NCBI GenBank assembly: GCA_905221615.1
Contig: CAJNDT010005334.1
Coordinates: 1,618,001-1,682,000 of the forward strand
Length of the DNA stretch: 64,000 nucleotides
Source: Symbiodinium sp. CCMP2592
Taxonomy: Eukaryota > Sar > Dinophyceae > Suessiales > Symbiodiniaceae
Direction: 5' to 3'
Part shown: positions 32,271-41,113 of the stretch, piece by piece
Layout: the number at the start of each line of letters is the position of its first letter
How positions within the stretch are numbered: position 1 is the stretch's first letter
Notes under the pieces: model-generated
What the model was told of the DNA's origin: nothing
Databases searched by the model: none
What the model saw: the letters and a program-made list of their open reading frames with translations, nothing else
Position numbers and translations under genes: made by a program

Positions 32271-34145
32271 GTGGCCAGCCAGGTTGCCGGCCACGGTGAG
32301 TGATGTGAAAAACGTCTTCACATCCTGTCAAGAAAACCGAAGCTTTTCAAACTGCGGCTCCCAGATCTTAAGAAGCCAAGGGCCTCCTGAAACTCAGGGT
32401 CTTCCTGCAATCAAAAGGAACAGACGGGTGTCATGAGAATTTGTGCTCCGAAGTGACAGAGCTGCGGCGCAGCCTTCAATTTTCGGACAAACCCCTTCAA
32501 GCCATCGTCGCTTTCACCTTGCACTCATGCAGCATCAGCGAAACACTCCGTTGAAGTCTTGGGCACGGACCCCTGCGGGCGGCTTCAGCGGCCTTTCCAG
32601 CGAGGCCGGAGCAAATGTCGACTGCACACACAGGCGCACAGCGACACTGGCACCAAGCTTTCCAATCCTGTGCTTCTGGATCCCGGGCCACCTGCATGCC
32701 AAGTTAATCACAGCATTCCAGATGAGCGCTGGAGAAGTTCATGCGAAAGCTTAGGTTCAAACCCGTTCGGCCCCTGCTTCTGGATCCCGAGCCGTCTGCC
32801 CGTAACGCTGGCTCTAGGATGCTCTAGGCGTGTCAGCTCCGCATCAGTGCAGTGGCCGATGGAGGCCTCTCCGTCTGCCTGTGCAGACATCCGGCCTGCA
32901 AAGCTTGAGCTCGGAAGAACGCAAAGTTTGCTGAAGCTGGCACTCGTCTGGCATCTGACACAACTAATCTTCATGCTGCACAGCCTAGGCTTGCCAAACA
33001 CCGAGATGCAGAAATCCCGATCTGGTGCAACAGACGGACCACCTTTTGATGACAGCTTGACGGCGGATGGTGGAGGATAGGACCGTCTATGTACTTTCAT
33101 TTGGCTTTGACTGTGGCAGCTGATTGGAACCCTTTAAGGTGCTAAACTCCATGACTGTCTTGCCGCAAACTGGGAGCTCCCTTCTCTGTTTGGTTCTTTG
33201 AGCAAACAAGACTGCCGACTGCGTCAGCCTTGATTCCTCCGCATTCGACATGTCGCTGCTTTTGCTCGTTTGGGGGTAGGCCATCGCTTCTCTTGGGCCA
33301 GAAGCACTCTCATGGATGCTGCCATTTTCTCGACATGTCAGAACGGCATCAAATTTGGCATGCAACGCTTATTGGAACTTCCATACGACCAATCTTGCTG
33401 TGTTAACTGAGCAACATTGAATGCATACGTGTACTTGCTTTACTTGACTCCAGGACGGCACGCTTCCAGAATCTGTGATTTTCGCTAAGGCCTACCTGGC
33501 GCAATTCTGCCTGACGAGTGGCTTCGCATTATGATGCTTTCTACACTGCGGAGACTCGGTTTCTCGTCTAGCTCGCCTTGTTTGCCGTTGGTTGGTTGCC
33601 GACATTAGTAACGATTTTTCGTTCATGCCTGGTTGGCTCTGAGGATGTAGATTATGACAACGGGGCTCGGACTTTAAACCGTATGTCAGTGAGCCCTTCT
33701 TGCTTTCGCGGCTGCATCCCCAGGAGTCGAGCCAAGCATTGCATGTTGACCTCCAGAAGGAATCTAAACACTTGGACTGAGTTTGGACTACGTGCTCAGC
33801 ACCTTGCCGCACATCAGACAGCCAAAATAACAACTTGAAGAACGTGCATGGTCGGTTTGTGTTGGTGTGCATGTTCATCGCAGCTGCGAACGACGGCCAG
33901 AGAGCAGTTGCTGTCGGCGGAAGATGAGAACACCGTTGATTCAAGAAGTCGTTTCCCGACAATCAACATGAACATGTGACACACTCAGAATTTCTGCGCT
34001 TACGACCACTCCATCCGGGCCGTACACAGCATCACACCGCGTTAAGCGCAGCGAATGATGAACCTCGTTTGTGTGGAGCAAAGCGTCCGTCATGCTTATG
34101 ATGTCGAGCCAGCATTCTTGCATACCCTGAAATTCGAAAGTAAGG
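32271..34145. other. Stretch without a supported gene
   Basis: Upstream of the signal peptidase on the minus strand. Segments such as AVKLSSKGGPSVAPDRDFCI near 33,040 and QRRELPVCGKTVMEFSTLKG near 33,140 look protein-like and may be 5' exons of that gene or of another; I could not place splice sites. Confidence 0.3.
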
Positions 34146-34288
34146 GTGCACTAGCAACCTACGTCGATCCCACCGTCCACCCCTGCACCTCCTAGCACAA
34201 GGAGTGGGCAGACTGAGACGCATTGTTTTATCTGTGGCGGCAGATCCCTGTAGCCCGGAGATGCCTAGCTTCGAGCTAGCAAAACTCC
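34146..34288 (-). repeat. B2 copy of the split direct repeat (143 bp)
   Basis: Identical, base for base, to 34,477-34,619. Marks the 3' end of the element. A 17-base G-rich spacer (34,289-34,305) separates it from the A2 repeat. Confidence 0.9.
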
Positions 34289-34305
34289 AGGGAGGGTTGG
34301 GTGGG

Positions 34306-34476
34306 TACTCTGAAAATCTTCTACCCCCCAAAGGGGTTCTAGCCGTAACGGCGACGGATAGAACACATTTAGCGAAAACACCTTCGATGTTTTAGCTGTC
34401 GACACCTTCGATGTCGAAGGAGGAACTTCGGGTTGCTAGCACACACAGTTGTCCCTCGTCCCTCGTTACAAGAAGC
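34306..34476 (-). repeat. A2 copy of the split direct repeat (171 bp)
   Basis: Identical to 43,236-43,406. Contains two CACCTTCGATGT units, the palindrome CCTTCGATGTCGAAGG and the short inverted repeat GCCGTAACGGC. Confidence 0.9.
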
Positions 34477-34619
34477 GTGCACTAGCAACCTACGTCGATC
34501 CCACCGTCCACCCCTGCACCTCCTAGCACAAGGAGTGGGCAGACTGAGACGCATTGTTTTATCTGTGGCGGCAGATCCCTGTAGCCCGGAGATGCCTAGC
34601 TTCGAGCTAGCAAAACTCC
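34477..34619 (-). repeat. B1 copy of the split direct repeat (143 bp)
   Basis: Identical to 34,146-34,288; abuts A2 without a gap and directly follows the RNase H gene. Confidence 0.9.
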
Positions 34620-34636
34620 TAGCAACGCCACTCGGG

Positions 34637-35272
34637 CTACCAGGGTTCTAGCTTCTTGGGCTTCTTTCTGAAACGCATCGGTTTCACCGACCTAGCTGCT
34701 TTCCGCTTCTTAACTTCGCCGAAAAAGCTTGCAGAGTGTTCTAGCAGCTTGCCCAAGACTCGCCACCGAAGTTCGCTGCCAACTAGCGGGACCCGGAACT
34801 CTGGAGAAAAGTGATCGAACTTTTCGTTCGTCAGGTCGTCTGCTAGCTGGTTCAGGTCACGGCGGACCCACTGTAGCTGGAGTTCGCAGTTTCTAGCTTC
34901 CAGCTCTTCTGCTAGCTCCATCAGGACTAGCCCCGAAGGAAACTTTGTGGTCATCAGCTTCTTTAGCAGAGCTTCGTTGGACTGGTTGTCCGTATAGCCT
35001 CTCAGAGCTACACGGGACAAGGTCCTAGCCCTGCCTTCTGGGATCCAAAGCCGAACTGCAACAAGGGTTGCCAGTAGCTCTAGAGCCGCGATGACCTTGT
35101 TGGGGTCACCTTTAGCGAAAGCCCAAGGTGCCCAATCAGCCTCCACTTCCAGCGAAAACCAAGGGCCCTGGCAGCCGGGAACTAGCTCCAAGAAACCCCC
35201 GATCCAGGCCCGGCCCGCCTCGGCCTTAGCGTCGGTGAAAAAGCTGAGCGGCGCCTCCGTAACTTCTAACGG
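34637..35272 (-). CDS. RNase H domain of the YR retrotransposon
   Basis: The frame is open from 35,272 with no ATG near its start and overlaps the end of the reverse transcriptase frame by 47 bases, so it needs a +1 (or -2) shift to be made. It begins APLSFFTDAKAEAGRAWIGG, with the first catalytic Asp in the T-D-A form usual for RNase H of DIRS-like elements, has the Glu region VIAALELLATL, then YTDNQSNEALL with the next Asp, and ends with a His/Asp-containing segment (VRRDLNQLADDLTNE). A T5 run at 35,238-35,242 (plus-strand A5) lies in the overlap. It removes the RNA of the RNA-DNA hybrid during reverse transcription. Confidence 0.8.
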   Translation of the reverse strand, partial: PLEVTEAPLSFFTDAKAEAGRAWIGGFLELVPGCQGPWFSLEVEADWAPWAFAKGDPNKVIAALELLATLVAVRLWIPEGRARTLSRVALRGYTDNQSNEALLKKLMTTKFPSGLVLMELAEELEARNCELQLQWVRRDLNQLADDLTNEKFDHFSPEFRVPLVGSELRWRVLGKLLEHSASFFGEVKKRKAARSVKPMRFRKKPKKLEPW

Positions 35273-36170
35273 CTATCCAGCTACAGAGCACTCTTATCAT
35301 GGTGGGCAACTTTAGCGGACCTTGGCAACCTTGCACCGCCGAGGACCAGGCATATAGCGGTCCGAGGAAGGGCTTCTCCCAATCTAGGGACATCGCCGCA
35401 AATCCCAGCCTGCCTAGGCCCTGCGCCATCTCCTTGGCCGAGACGTAGCCAGCTGTAACGGTGTTCCGTAGCCAGGAGACCAGCCAGCCTGCTCTCTTCG
35501 CCGAAAGCCCCAGGCGGTGGCTAGCGTACTCGGTCTCCATGCCTAGCCACTCCACCCGGAAGCCCCCTCTCGACTTGGCCCACTTGAAGGGAAAGCCCAG
35601 ACTAGCGAAGTAAAGGTAGCTGAGCGGGATGCCCTGTCTCCCCTTTGGGCCGCAGCCTAGCGACTCCAGGTCGTCCGCATATAGCAGCATGTCTATCGGG
35701 TACTCTGGCCCCACTAGATGGTGGACCAGTCTCAGACCGCAGGCGGCGATCCTTGACCACCAATAGCTCGCGCAGGAGAGGCCGAAAGTGCCTACCAGAT
35801 TGACGTAGACAGTCTGTGTAGCGGGGTCCCCGGGGACCTCTTCCTCTAGGCTTATCTGGCATGCCAGATAGCCGTGCTCCTTGCTCTGGTGCTTGTAGCG
35901 GCGGTGGGCTTTAGCTATGTCGCCAACAACCGAAAAGGCCACCTTCTTCTCCGCTAGCATCTCCCGGAGCAACTGCTTTTTCTCCCGGGCTCCTGGAGCG
36001 CGTAGCTTATCACGACATTTGATGCGGTGATTGACTCTCACTCCATGAGTAGCATCATGGATGATGCGCTTCTTGTTAGCTGCCTCGTCCTCAACAATGA
36101 CGGCTAGCGCAGCTATAGCTCTGTGGTCGCCGTACTTCTCGACAAACTCACCTAGAGTCATCTTTAGCAT
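35226..36170 (-). CDS. Reverse transcriptase of the YR retrotransposon
   Basis: 314 codons from the ATG at 36,170. The finger region has KKRIIHDATHGVRVN, motif A is SVVGDIAKAHRRYKH (catalytic Asp), a middle block is GTFGLSCASYWWSR, and motif C is LLYADDLESLG with an intact YADD, followed by FPFKWAKSRGGFRVEWLG. This is the reverse transcriptase of DIRS/Ngaro-type elements. The same frame continues upstream through a single TAG (36,198-36,200) into the preceding ORF, and the codons between (reading EFDE-like sequence after the stop) look coding. It probably forms a polyprotein with its neighbours. Confidence 0.88.
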   Translation of the reverse strand: MLKMTLGEFVEKYGDHRAIAALAVIVEDEAANKKRIIHDATHGVRVNHRIKCRDKLRAPGAREKKQLLREMLAEKKVAFSVVGDIAKAHRRYKHQSKEHGYLACQISLEEEVPGDPATQTVYVNLVGTFGLSCASYWWSRIAACGLRLVHHLVGPEYPIDMLLYADDLESLGCGPKGRQGIPLSYLYFASLGFPFKWAKSRGGFRVEWLGMETEYASHRLGLSAKRAGWLVSWLRNTVTAGYVSAKEMAQGLGRLGFAAMSLDWEKPFLGPLYAWSSAVQGCQGPLKLPTMIRVLCSWIAVRSYGGAAQLFHRR

Positions 36171-36197
36171 GAGGCCTTCGGCTACGTCCTCGTCGAA

Positions 36198-36902
36198 CTA
36201 GGTGTAGTTAGGGACCCACGCTAGCGAAGCCTCCCAGGGAGCATTCTCCAGCGGCCACTTTAGCTGCTCCTCGTAGACGTGAGGCGTGCGAGGTAGCGGG
36301 TCGAGGATCCCCACAGGAAGTCCTGTCTCCGCTGCCAGGAGGAACTCTCTATCCGGGTCCCCTGCAGCTTCTAGCAGCGCCCGCATGAGCCGTAGATAGA
36401 GAGGCTGGCCCTCCGCCACTTCTAGCAGCTTCGGGTCTGTAAGGTCTTGGGCCTCTAGCCAAGCTTTCCAGACTTCCCTGAGCTCCGACTGTAGCTGAGG
36501 GTCCGACGCCAAAGAGCAAGCCGTAGCACCTCCCGAAGCCATGCGGAAGGCCTCCTTCTCTAGCTCCTTCTCGGAGCCCAGCTTCCCAAGGACCACCTCC
36601 TTCATTCTACTCCGTAGCCAGTCCCAGTTGTTGCCGCTAGCGAGGTTACGACGCTCCGGTGGCCAACGGCCAGGGGAACAAAGTCCCCCGCCGTCGTGGA
36701 AGTCCTTGTAGCCACCCACCTGCCAGCAGCGACGGGGTGGTCCGTGACCTCCTTGTAGCCTCGGGCCCTCCGGCTGGCAAACAGGAAAAGCCTCCGGAGT
36801 AGAGTTCGGGTGCTCCGTAGCGGGGGCCCCCAAAGTCTCGCCGCAAGCAGTCGAAGCTGAGGCCACCGTGTGGAGCACCAAGGCTGCTAGCCAGCTGCAC
36901 AT
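36198..36902 (-). CDS. Linker/N-terminal part of the reverse transcriptase polyprotein, 234 aa
   Basis: The ATG at 36,902 overlaps the end of the methyltransferase-like frame by 16 bases in another frame. The first 80 residues are Gly/Pro/Arg-rich and low in structure; the rest is helical and acidic (LGSEKELEKEAFRMAS, QSELREVWKAWLEAQ), ending in a conserved-looking PHVYEEQLKWPLE before TAG. The following reverse transcriptase is in the same frame. Known dinoflagellate DIRS-like polyproteins place such a helical segment before the reverse transcriptase (my recollection, not checked). No enzymatic motif seen. Confidence 0.55.
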   Translation of the reverse strand: MCSWLAALVLHTVASASTACGETLGAPATEHPNSTPEAFPVCQPEGPRLQGGHGPPRRCWQVGGYKDFHDGGGLCSPGRWPPERRNLASGNNWDWLRSRMKEVVLGKLGSEKELEKEAFRMASGGATACSLASDPQLQSELREVWKAWLEAQDLTDPKLLEVAEGQPLYLRLMRALLEAAGDPDREFLLAAETGLPVGILDPLPRTPHVYEEQLKWPLENAPWEASLAWVPNYT

Positions 36903-37639
36903 TTGCGGTGGCCAAGCCGCTGTACCTGTGGTAGCGAAAGCAGTCGAGGTCCTGCAGGCAAGGGACCAGTGTAGTAGCCTTCGGAATCAAAGGCAGGCAG
37001 TGCTTCGTAGCAGCAGTCAGGTAGATGCAGAGGCGTCTTTAGCAACAGTCGAGTAGGTTTGCTGTAGCTTGTACCAAAGGAGCGTTGCTGAAAAGCTGCC
37101 GTGCGGAAGCCTGCTGAAAGTAGCTCCGGAAACTGGGGCCATTGCCACATAGATGCGGGTCTCTGGCCTTTGTATGGCCCGGAGGCTAGCGCACCTAAGT
37201 CCTCTGGCTGCTCTAGCACGAAGGCTGAGGCAGCCCCCTGGGCTACTAGCTGAGCGACTTCAAAAGAAAAATCAGCAAAAATGTTGCCTAATATAGCTTG
37301 GTCCCTCTGGGCTGCCGTTAGCTGCGCGTTGCCTCTGGGACAGTCGTAGCTCCTGACCGGCAGCGGCCCACGGAAGTTCGCCCAGGCTGCTCTGGAGAAA
37401 GTAGCGCAGGGTGGCGAAAGCAAAATTGCACTGAACTCTCTAGCTGCGATCCGCTGCAAGTAGGCCGTGCGAACCTTTTCTAGCGAAAGGTCATATCGCT
37501 TATCGCGCAGGATGTCTACGCACTCGACAGAGACGTCCAGACCCATAGCAGTAGCAGTGTGGTGAAGACACGTAGCCATGTCCCATGGGCGCACCTCACC
37601 CGCGAACAGGTAGAGGACCTTGTAGCTGTGCGGCGGGCT
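36887..37639 (-). CDS. Methyltransferase-like domain of the YR retrotransposon
   Basis: Open in the Gag frame directly after Gag's TGA (37,642-37,640), with no ATG before the first motif. It begins YKVLYLFAGEVRPWD, resembling the SAM-binding Gly motif of DNA methyltransferases, continues with CVDILRDKRYDL (acidic loop) and ILLSPPCATFSRA, the S-P-P-C-x-x-F-S catalytic loop seen in cytosine-type methyltransferase relatives, then AFVLEQPEDLG. DIRS-like elements often carry a methyltransferase domain, but normally near the RNase H; here it follows Gag. Whether it methylates DNA is unknown. Confidence 0.6.
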   Translation of the reverse strand, partial: SPPHSYKVLYLFAGEVRPWDMATCLHHTATAMGLDVSVECVDILRDKRYDLSLEKVRTAYLQRIAAREFSAILLSPPCATFSRAAWANFRGPLPVRSYDCPRGNAQLTAAQRDQAILGNIFADFSFEVAQLVAQGAASAFVLEQPEDLGALASGPYKGQRPASMWQWPQFPELLSAGFRTAAFQQRSFGTSYSKPTRLLLKTPLHLPDCCYEALPAFDSEGYYTGPLPAGPRLLSLPQVQRLGHRKCAAG

Positions 37640-38878
37640 TCAGTTGGAGGGCTTGCCTCCGTCGCCTTTGGCACCTCCCGAGTTGGGGGTAGCCACAGGA
37701 CGGCCGCCGGCTTTGCACTGGTAGGCCGGATGCTTAGCGAAGCATAGCTGGCAAACATGCTTGAAGCGGCAAGCCTTCTTGTGCGGGCAGCCTTGCTTGC
37801 TATTGTAGCGAAAGCAAATTGCCTCGCCTTCCGGCGTTGTGGTAGCCCCATTCGCCACGCCTTTGCCCTTGCCTTCGCCCTTAGCGCCCTTGGTGCCCTT
37901 GCCTTTGCGTGGCTGTCGGATCCAAGGGCTATCGGGCGGGGGGGCGGGGCGTTTAGCGTGAAGGGCCAGCGGCGTTGTGAAGTGCCGCTCCTTGAGTGCC
38001 GCATCCTTGTAGCTTTGCTTCAAGGCCTCTGCGAAGGAGAGGGACTGCTGGGCCATGAGCTTGTAGCTGTGTTTGCGTATCGCGTGCTCGTAGCTGAGGA
38101 CCAGATGCCACGGCGGCACCAGAGCACCGGAATCTTCACTAGATCGTAGCCCATAGCAAAAATCTCCCAGCAAGTATTCTTTATATTTTTCGAAGACAGC
38201 CTGCGTCACGTCCTTTAGCTCCGAGCGGGACGGGTGCTTTAGGCGGATCATGATCAGGGCATTGGCTAGCACTGTGAGGCGTAGCCGTAGCTGCTCTGGA
38301 CCCGAGGGCATCGTTGTGCGTGACCCGCCTTTCCTTAGCGAGAGGGTGCCCTTAGCATCCCAGGCGGGTAGCAGGACCTCGGGGTCGACTTCGTCTCGGC
38401 TAAGCACTTCTGTTAGCGGCTCGGCTCGGAATTCCCCGGTCTCTAGCTCGTGCAACTTCTTCTCGATATACTCTTTAGCAGGAACGTGGCGGTCTTCAAC
38501 TTCCCCAAACTGGGTAGCAAAGGCCTGTCGCATGGCGATGTAGTCCGTCTGTGGGATGGGTTTAGCCCAGTCCCGGACCTCACTTGTAGCTTCAGCCTCG
38601 GCCTGTGTCTTGACCCTAGCAGAAGCTGTCTGCCATGCCACAATGAAGCTAGCGATCTGGCCTCTGGAGGCAAGCGTGCCATCAGGAGCCATGGCGAAGG
38701 CGTCCTGAAGCACCTTGCGGAGATCTTCTTCGCTAGCAACAAAAGCAGCAAATTTCGCCATTGTATCGATGCCATTGTCGAAAAGTGTAGCCTGGTTAGC
38801 ATCGCTGACCCTGTTCTGGGTCAACATGTGTCGGAGGTCAGATGCCCCTTTAGCCAGCTTGGCGGCGTCCGCTGCCAT
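37640..38878 (-). CDS. Gag-like protein with CCCH zinc finger, 412 aa
   Basis: The ATG at 38,878 gives 412 codons. The first 300 residues are helical and soluble with no named domain; a Gly/Lys-rich basic linker follows (GKGTKGAKGEGKGKG), then zinc-binding clusters CFRYNSKQGCPHKKACRFKH (CCCH) and CQLCFAKHPAYQC. This layout (assembly domain plus nucleic-acid-binding knuckles) is that of a retroelement Gag. It ends in TGA, after which the same frame stays open for 250 codons into the methyltransferase-like domain, so a Gag-fusion by stop readthrough is plausible. Confidence 0.7.
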   Translation of the reverse strand: MAADAAKLAKGASDLRHMLTQNRVSDANQATLFDNGIDTMAKFAAFVASEEDLRKVLQDAFAMAPDGTLASRGQIASFIVAWQTASARVKTQAEAEATSEVRDWAKPIPQTDYIAMRQAFATQFGEVEDRHVPAKEYIEKKLHELETGEFRAEPLTEVLSRDEVDPEVLLPAWDAKGTLSLRKGGSRTTMPSGPEQLRLRLTVLANALIMIRLKHPSRSELKDVTQAVFEKYKEYLLGDFCYGLRSSEDSGALVPPWHLVLSYEHAIRKHSYKLMAQQSLSFAEALKQSYKDAALKERHFTTPLALHAKRPAPPPDSPWIRQPRKGKGTKGAKGEGKGKGVANGATTTPEGEAICFRYNSKQGCPHKKACRFKHVCQLCFAKHPAYQCKAGGRPVATPNSGGAKGDGGKPSN

Positions 38879-39207
38879 GGCTAGCCCGGAGGTCTTACAC
38901 TAGGGAGGCCAGGAGAGCACAACGAGGCTGTAGCGGGTGCAGAGTGGAGGTAGCACAGCACAAGCGGCCTGCTCCTGGCAACTCTCGGAGACCTAGCGAG
39001 ACGGCCCCGTTCCCAGACCCCCCCCCCCCCAGGCCCAGCAGGGAAGGTGGGGAGGAAGTGGTCGGGTCCCTCCTTTTGTGGGCGCCTCAGTTTTCCCCCC
39101 TAAAAGGCTTTGCCCCTTAGCGGAAAACCTCTCTCTCGCGCCTCCCTTCTTTCTGGCAAACGGAGTCCTAGCGCAACGGCCTTTATAGCGGGCCCTCAAA
39201 AGCAGAG
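38879..39207 (-). other. Non-coding spacer of the YR element
   Basis: Between the zinc-ribbon gene and Gag. It has a run of twelve C at about 39,008 and six or more TAGC (GCTA in the sense strand) copies although it is not coding. Confidence 0.6.
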
Positions 39208-39801
39208 TTAGCGCATGCACTGGGTGCACCAGTGAGCGTGGTGGTCGTCTAGCGGCCACCACATGCGCCTGTTGCACATGTTAGCGTGGCAATTGGGGCA
39301 CCGTATGATACATCTAAAAATATAGTTTCTATCGTCCCAACGGCCAAAGCCGAAGGTATCGTCCTCATCATTAGCAACATGTAGCGGGAAGGGCACGTCC
39401 CGCTGCATCCAGGTCGCCAGCTCTAGCGCCCGGCCGGTCGGAGGCATCGCACAGATCTGCTCCAGGTCGTAGCCCGTCAGGTCTTGTAGCCACGCCGGGT
39501 TGGTAGCATTGGCTGGTGCCATCTTGTCCTTGCCTTTAGCGGTGCCCTTCCCCTTGCCTTTAGCTGCAGCCGGCGGCCCCTCCTCCAAGGTCCAGGTGCC
39601 TAGCGGCCAAAGAGGCCGCGGCACTGACGACCAGGAGAGCTCTAGCAGGTTGCCCTCTTCGCCCTGTGGCCGGCTGTTAGCATGGGCTCCCACCGGCGGT
39701 GGCATGACGAGCTCGATCGGCACGGTTGTGCCACGTAGCTCGGCCACCGAGCGGTTGTCATGTAGCGAAGTGAGAGGGCCATCGCGCAAGGTCGGCCTCA
39801 T
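39208..39801 (-). CDS. Zinc-ribbon protein of the YR retrotransposon
   Basis: I use the ATG at 39,801; the frame is open further upstream to about 39,950. The middle is Gly/Lys-rich (AAAKGKGKGTAKGKDK) and the C-terminus has paired cysteines and histidines: CIIRCPNCHANMCNRR, then DDHHAHWCTQCMR at the very end, a likely zinc ribbon. The product is probably a nucleic-acid-binding accessory protein. Upstream (39.8-40.1 kb) all three frames are open for a while, so a longer product by frame change cannot be excluded. No family recognised. Confidence 0.5.
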   Translation of the reverse strand: MRPTLRDGPLTSLHDNRSVAELRGTTVPIELVMPPPVGAHANSRPQGEEGNLLELSWSSVPRPLWPLGTWTLEEGPPAAAKGKGKGTAKGKDKMAPANATNPAWLQDLTGYDLEQICAMPPTGRALELATWMQRDVPFPLHVANDEDDTFGFGRWDDRNYIFRCIIRCPNCHANMCNRRMWWPLDDHHAHWCTQCMR

Positions 39802-40062
39802 GGGCCTAGCCGCTAGCAGCACCACGTCCCAAGTGCGGTTGGGATCTGGTAGCGCCGTTGGTGGCTGCTGCTGGCCGCCGCCCGACCTGCTTAGCGACCG
39901 CCTCGGTGTATGCGAGCGCGACCCAACGTGCGAGCTGGCAGAGGGTTAGCTTCCTGTAGCGGTGGAAAGCTCCCTCGCCCCATCTTGTTGGGCGTAGCCG
40001 AGCGGCGCCGGGCATCGTCCATTGTAGCAGCAGCGGCTGGAGCGGCAGTAGCGGGGCCCGGG

Positions 40063-40686
40063 TCATTGCTGCCCCGCGGTGCCTCGGCAGCTGTAAGCGG
40101 CACTCTGTGTGGCCCGGGCCAACTGTGCTCGCTCTAGCTCTTGCTGCTGCCTCTGCTGCAACTCCTCTAGCGTCTGGCGGAGCTGCGCCTCCTGTGCTTG
40201 CTGCTGCTTTAGCTGTTCCGCTTGGAACTCAGCTAGCAGCTCTTCCTGTCTCTTCTCTAGCTCTGCCAGGTGCTGCGCCTTCATGGTAGCGAGGTCGATG
40301 ACTTCATCAGGTGGTAGCGGCTCCTGCTGCACCACTCCGTGGACCTTGTCCACTAGCAGGGCCCTCTCGACCTCGTTTAGCTCCTTCTCCTCCTCCACGG
40401 TGAGGTCATCTAGCGAGGTCAAGCTCGCTAGCCAGTCAAGGCGGTTGGTGTAGCGGGAGCCCTCCGGGAAGCGTTGCTTGGAGGCCCCTTCCGCTGTAGC
40501 CGCACGGAGGCCTAGCGGAACCTGGGCCTTCCTGACCGTGTCCACTAGCGCCTGCAGCTCGTCGGGATGCAGCCGAGCTCGGAGCACGCCTTCTAGCGTG
40601 TCCTTGTCGGACTGCACCCAGTGCTTGACCGCTGTAGCGCAGTCAATCGCCGAGTGCTCTGTAGCGGGCACTTGGGAGCTAGCCAT
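40063..40686 (-). CDS. Coiled-coil protein of the YR retrotransposon, 207 aa
   Basis: The ATG at 40,686. The N-terminal half is mixed and soluble; residues of about 125-195 form a long Glu/Gln/Leu-rich coiled coil (HLAELEKRQEELLAEFQAEQ and onward). It may be a structural or Gag-related oligomerisation protein. No family recognised. Confidence 0.55.
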   Translation of the reverse strand: MASSQVPATEHSAIDCATAVKHWVQSDKDTLEGVLRARLHPDELQALVDTVRKAQVPLGLRAATAEGASKQRFPEGSRYTNRLDWLASLTSLDDLTVEEEKELNEVERALLVDKVHGVVQQEPLPPDEVIDLATMKAQHLAELEKRQEELLAEFQAEQLKQQQAQEAQLRQTLEELQQRQQQELERAQLARATQSAAYSCRGTAGQQ

Positions 40687-41113
40687 GCCGATGGCTGCTA
40701 GCTGTCGCTTTCGCTAGGGTTTTCCTAGCACAGATATCTCGAGAAAGAGAGCTGTAGCGAAAACGTTTCCCATAGCGAACCCTTGCGCACTCACTGCCTG
40801 ACCTAGCCCGCCTCGCAACCTTCGAAATGGGGTTAGGGACAAAGGGGAAAACCCGAGGGAAGCCTAGCGCACACAGCGACCGCAAGGACATGTAGCAAGA
40901 CCGCAGCAAGAACATGTAGCAGAACGTGATTCTCTCCCCTCCTCTTCTGTCTTCCCCCCCCCCGAGAGAGACCCCCCCCAAGGAGACCCCCCCAGAGGAG
41001 AAAAAGCAAAACGAAAGCAAGATTCATTTTAGCGTGCCAAAGGTACTTGCGTAGCCGTGGCAGTTGCCAGGCCCCCATTAGCCAGAGCATTCGCACTCAG
41101 GCCCGGGATGCTA
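40687..41113 (-). other. Non-coding spacer of the YR element
   Basis: Between the recombinase and the coiled-coil gene. C-rich tracts at 40,957-40,990; TAGC motifs remain frequent here. No open frame with support. Confidence 0.6.
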
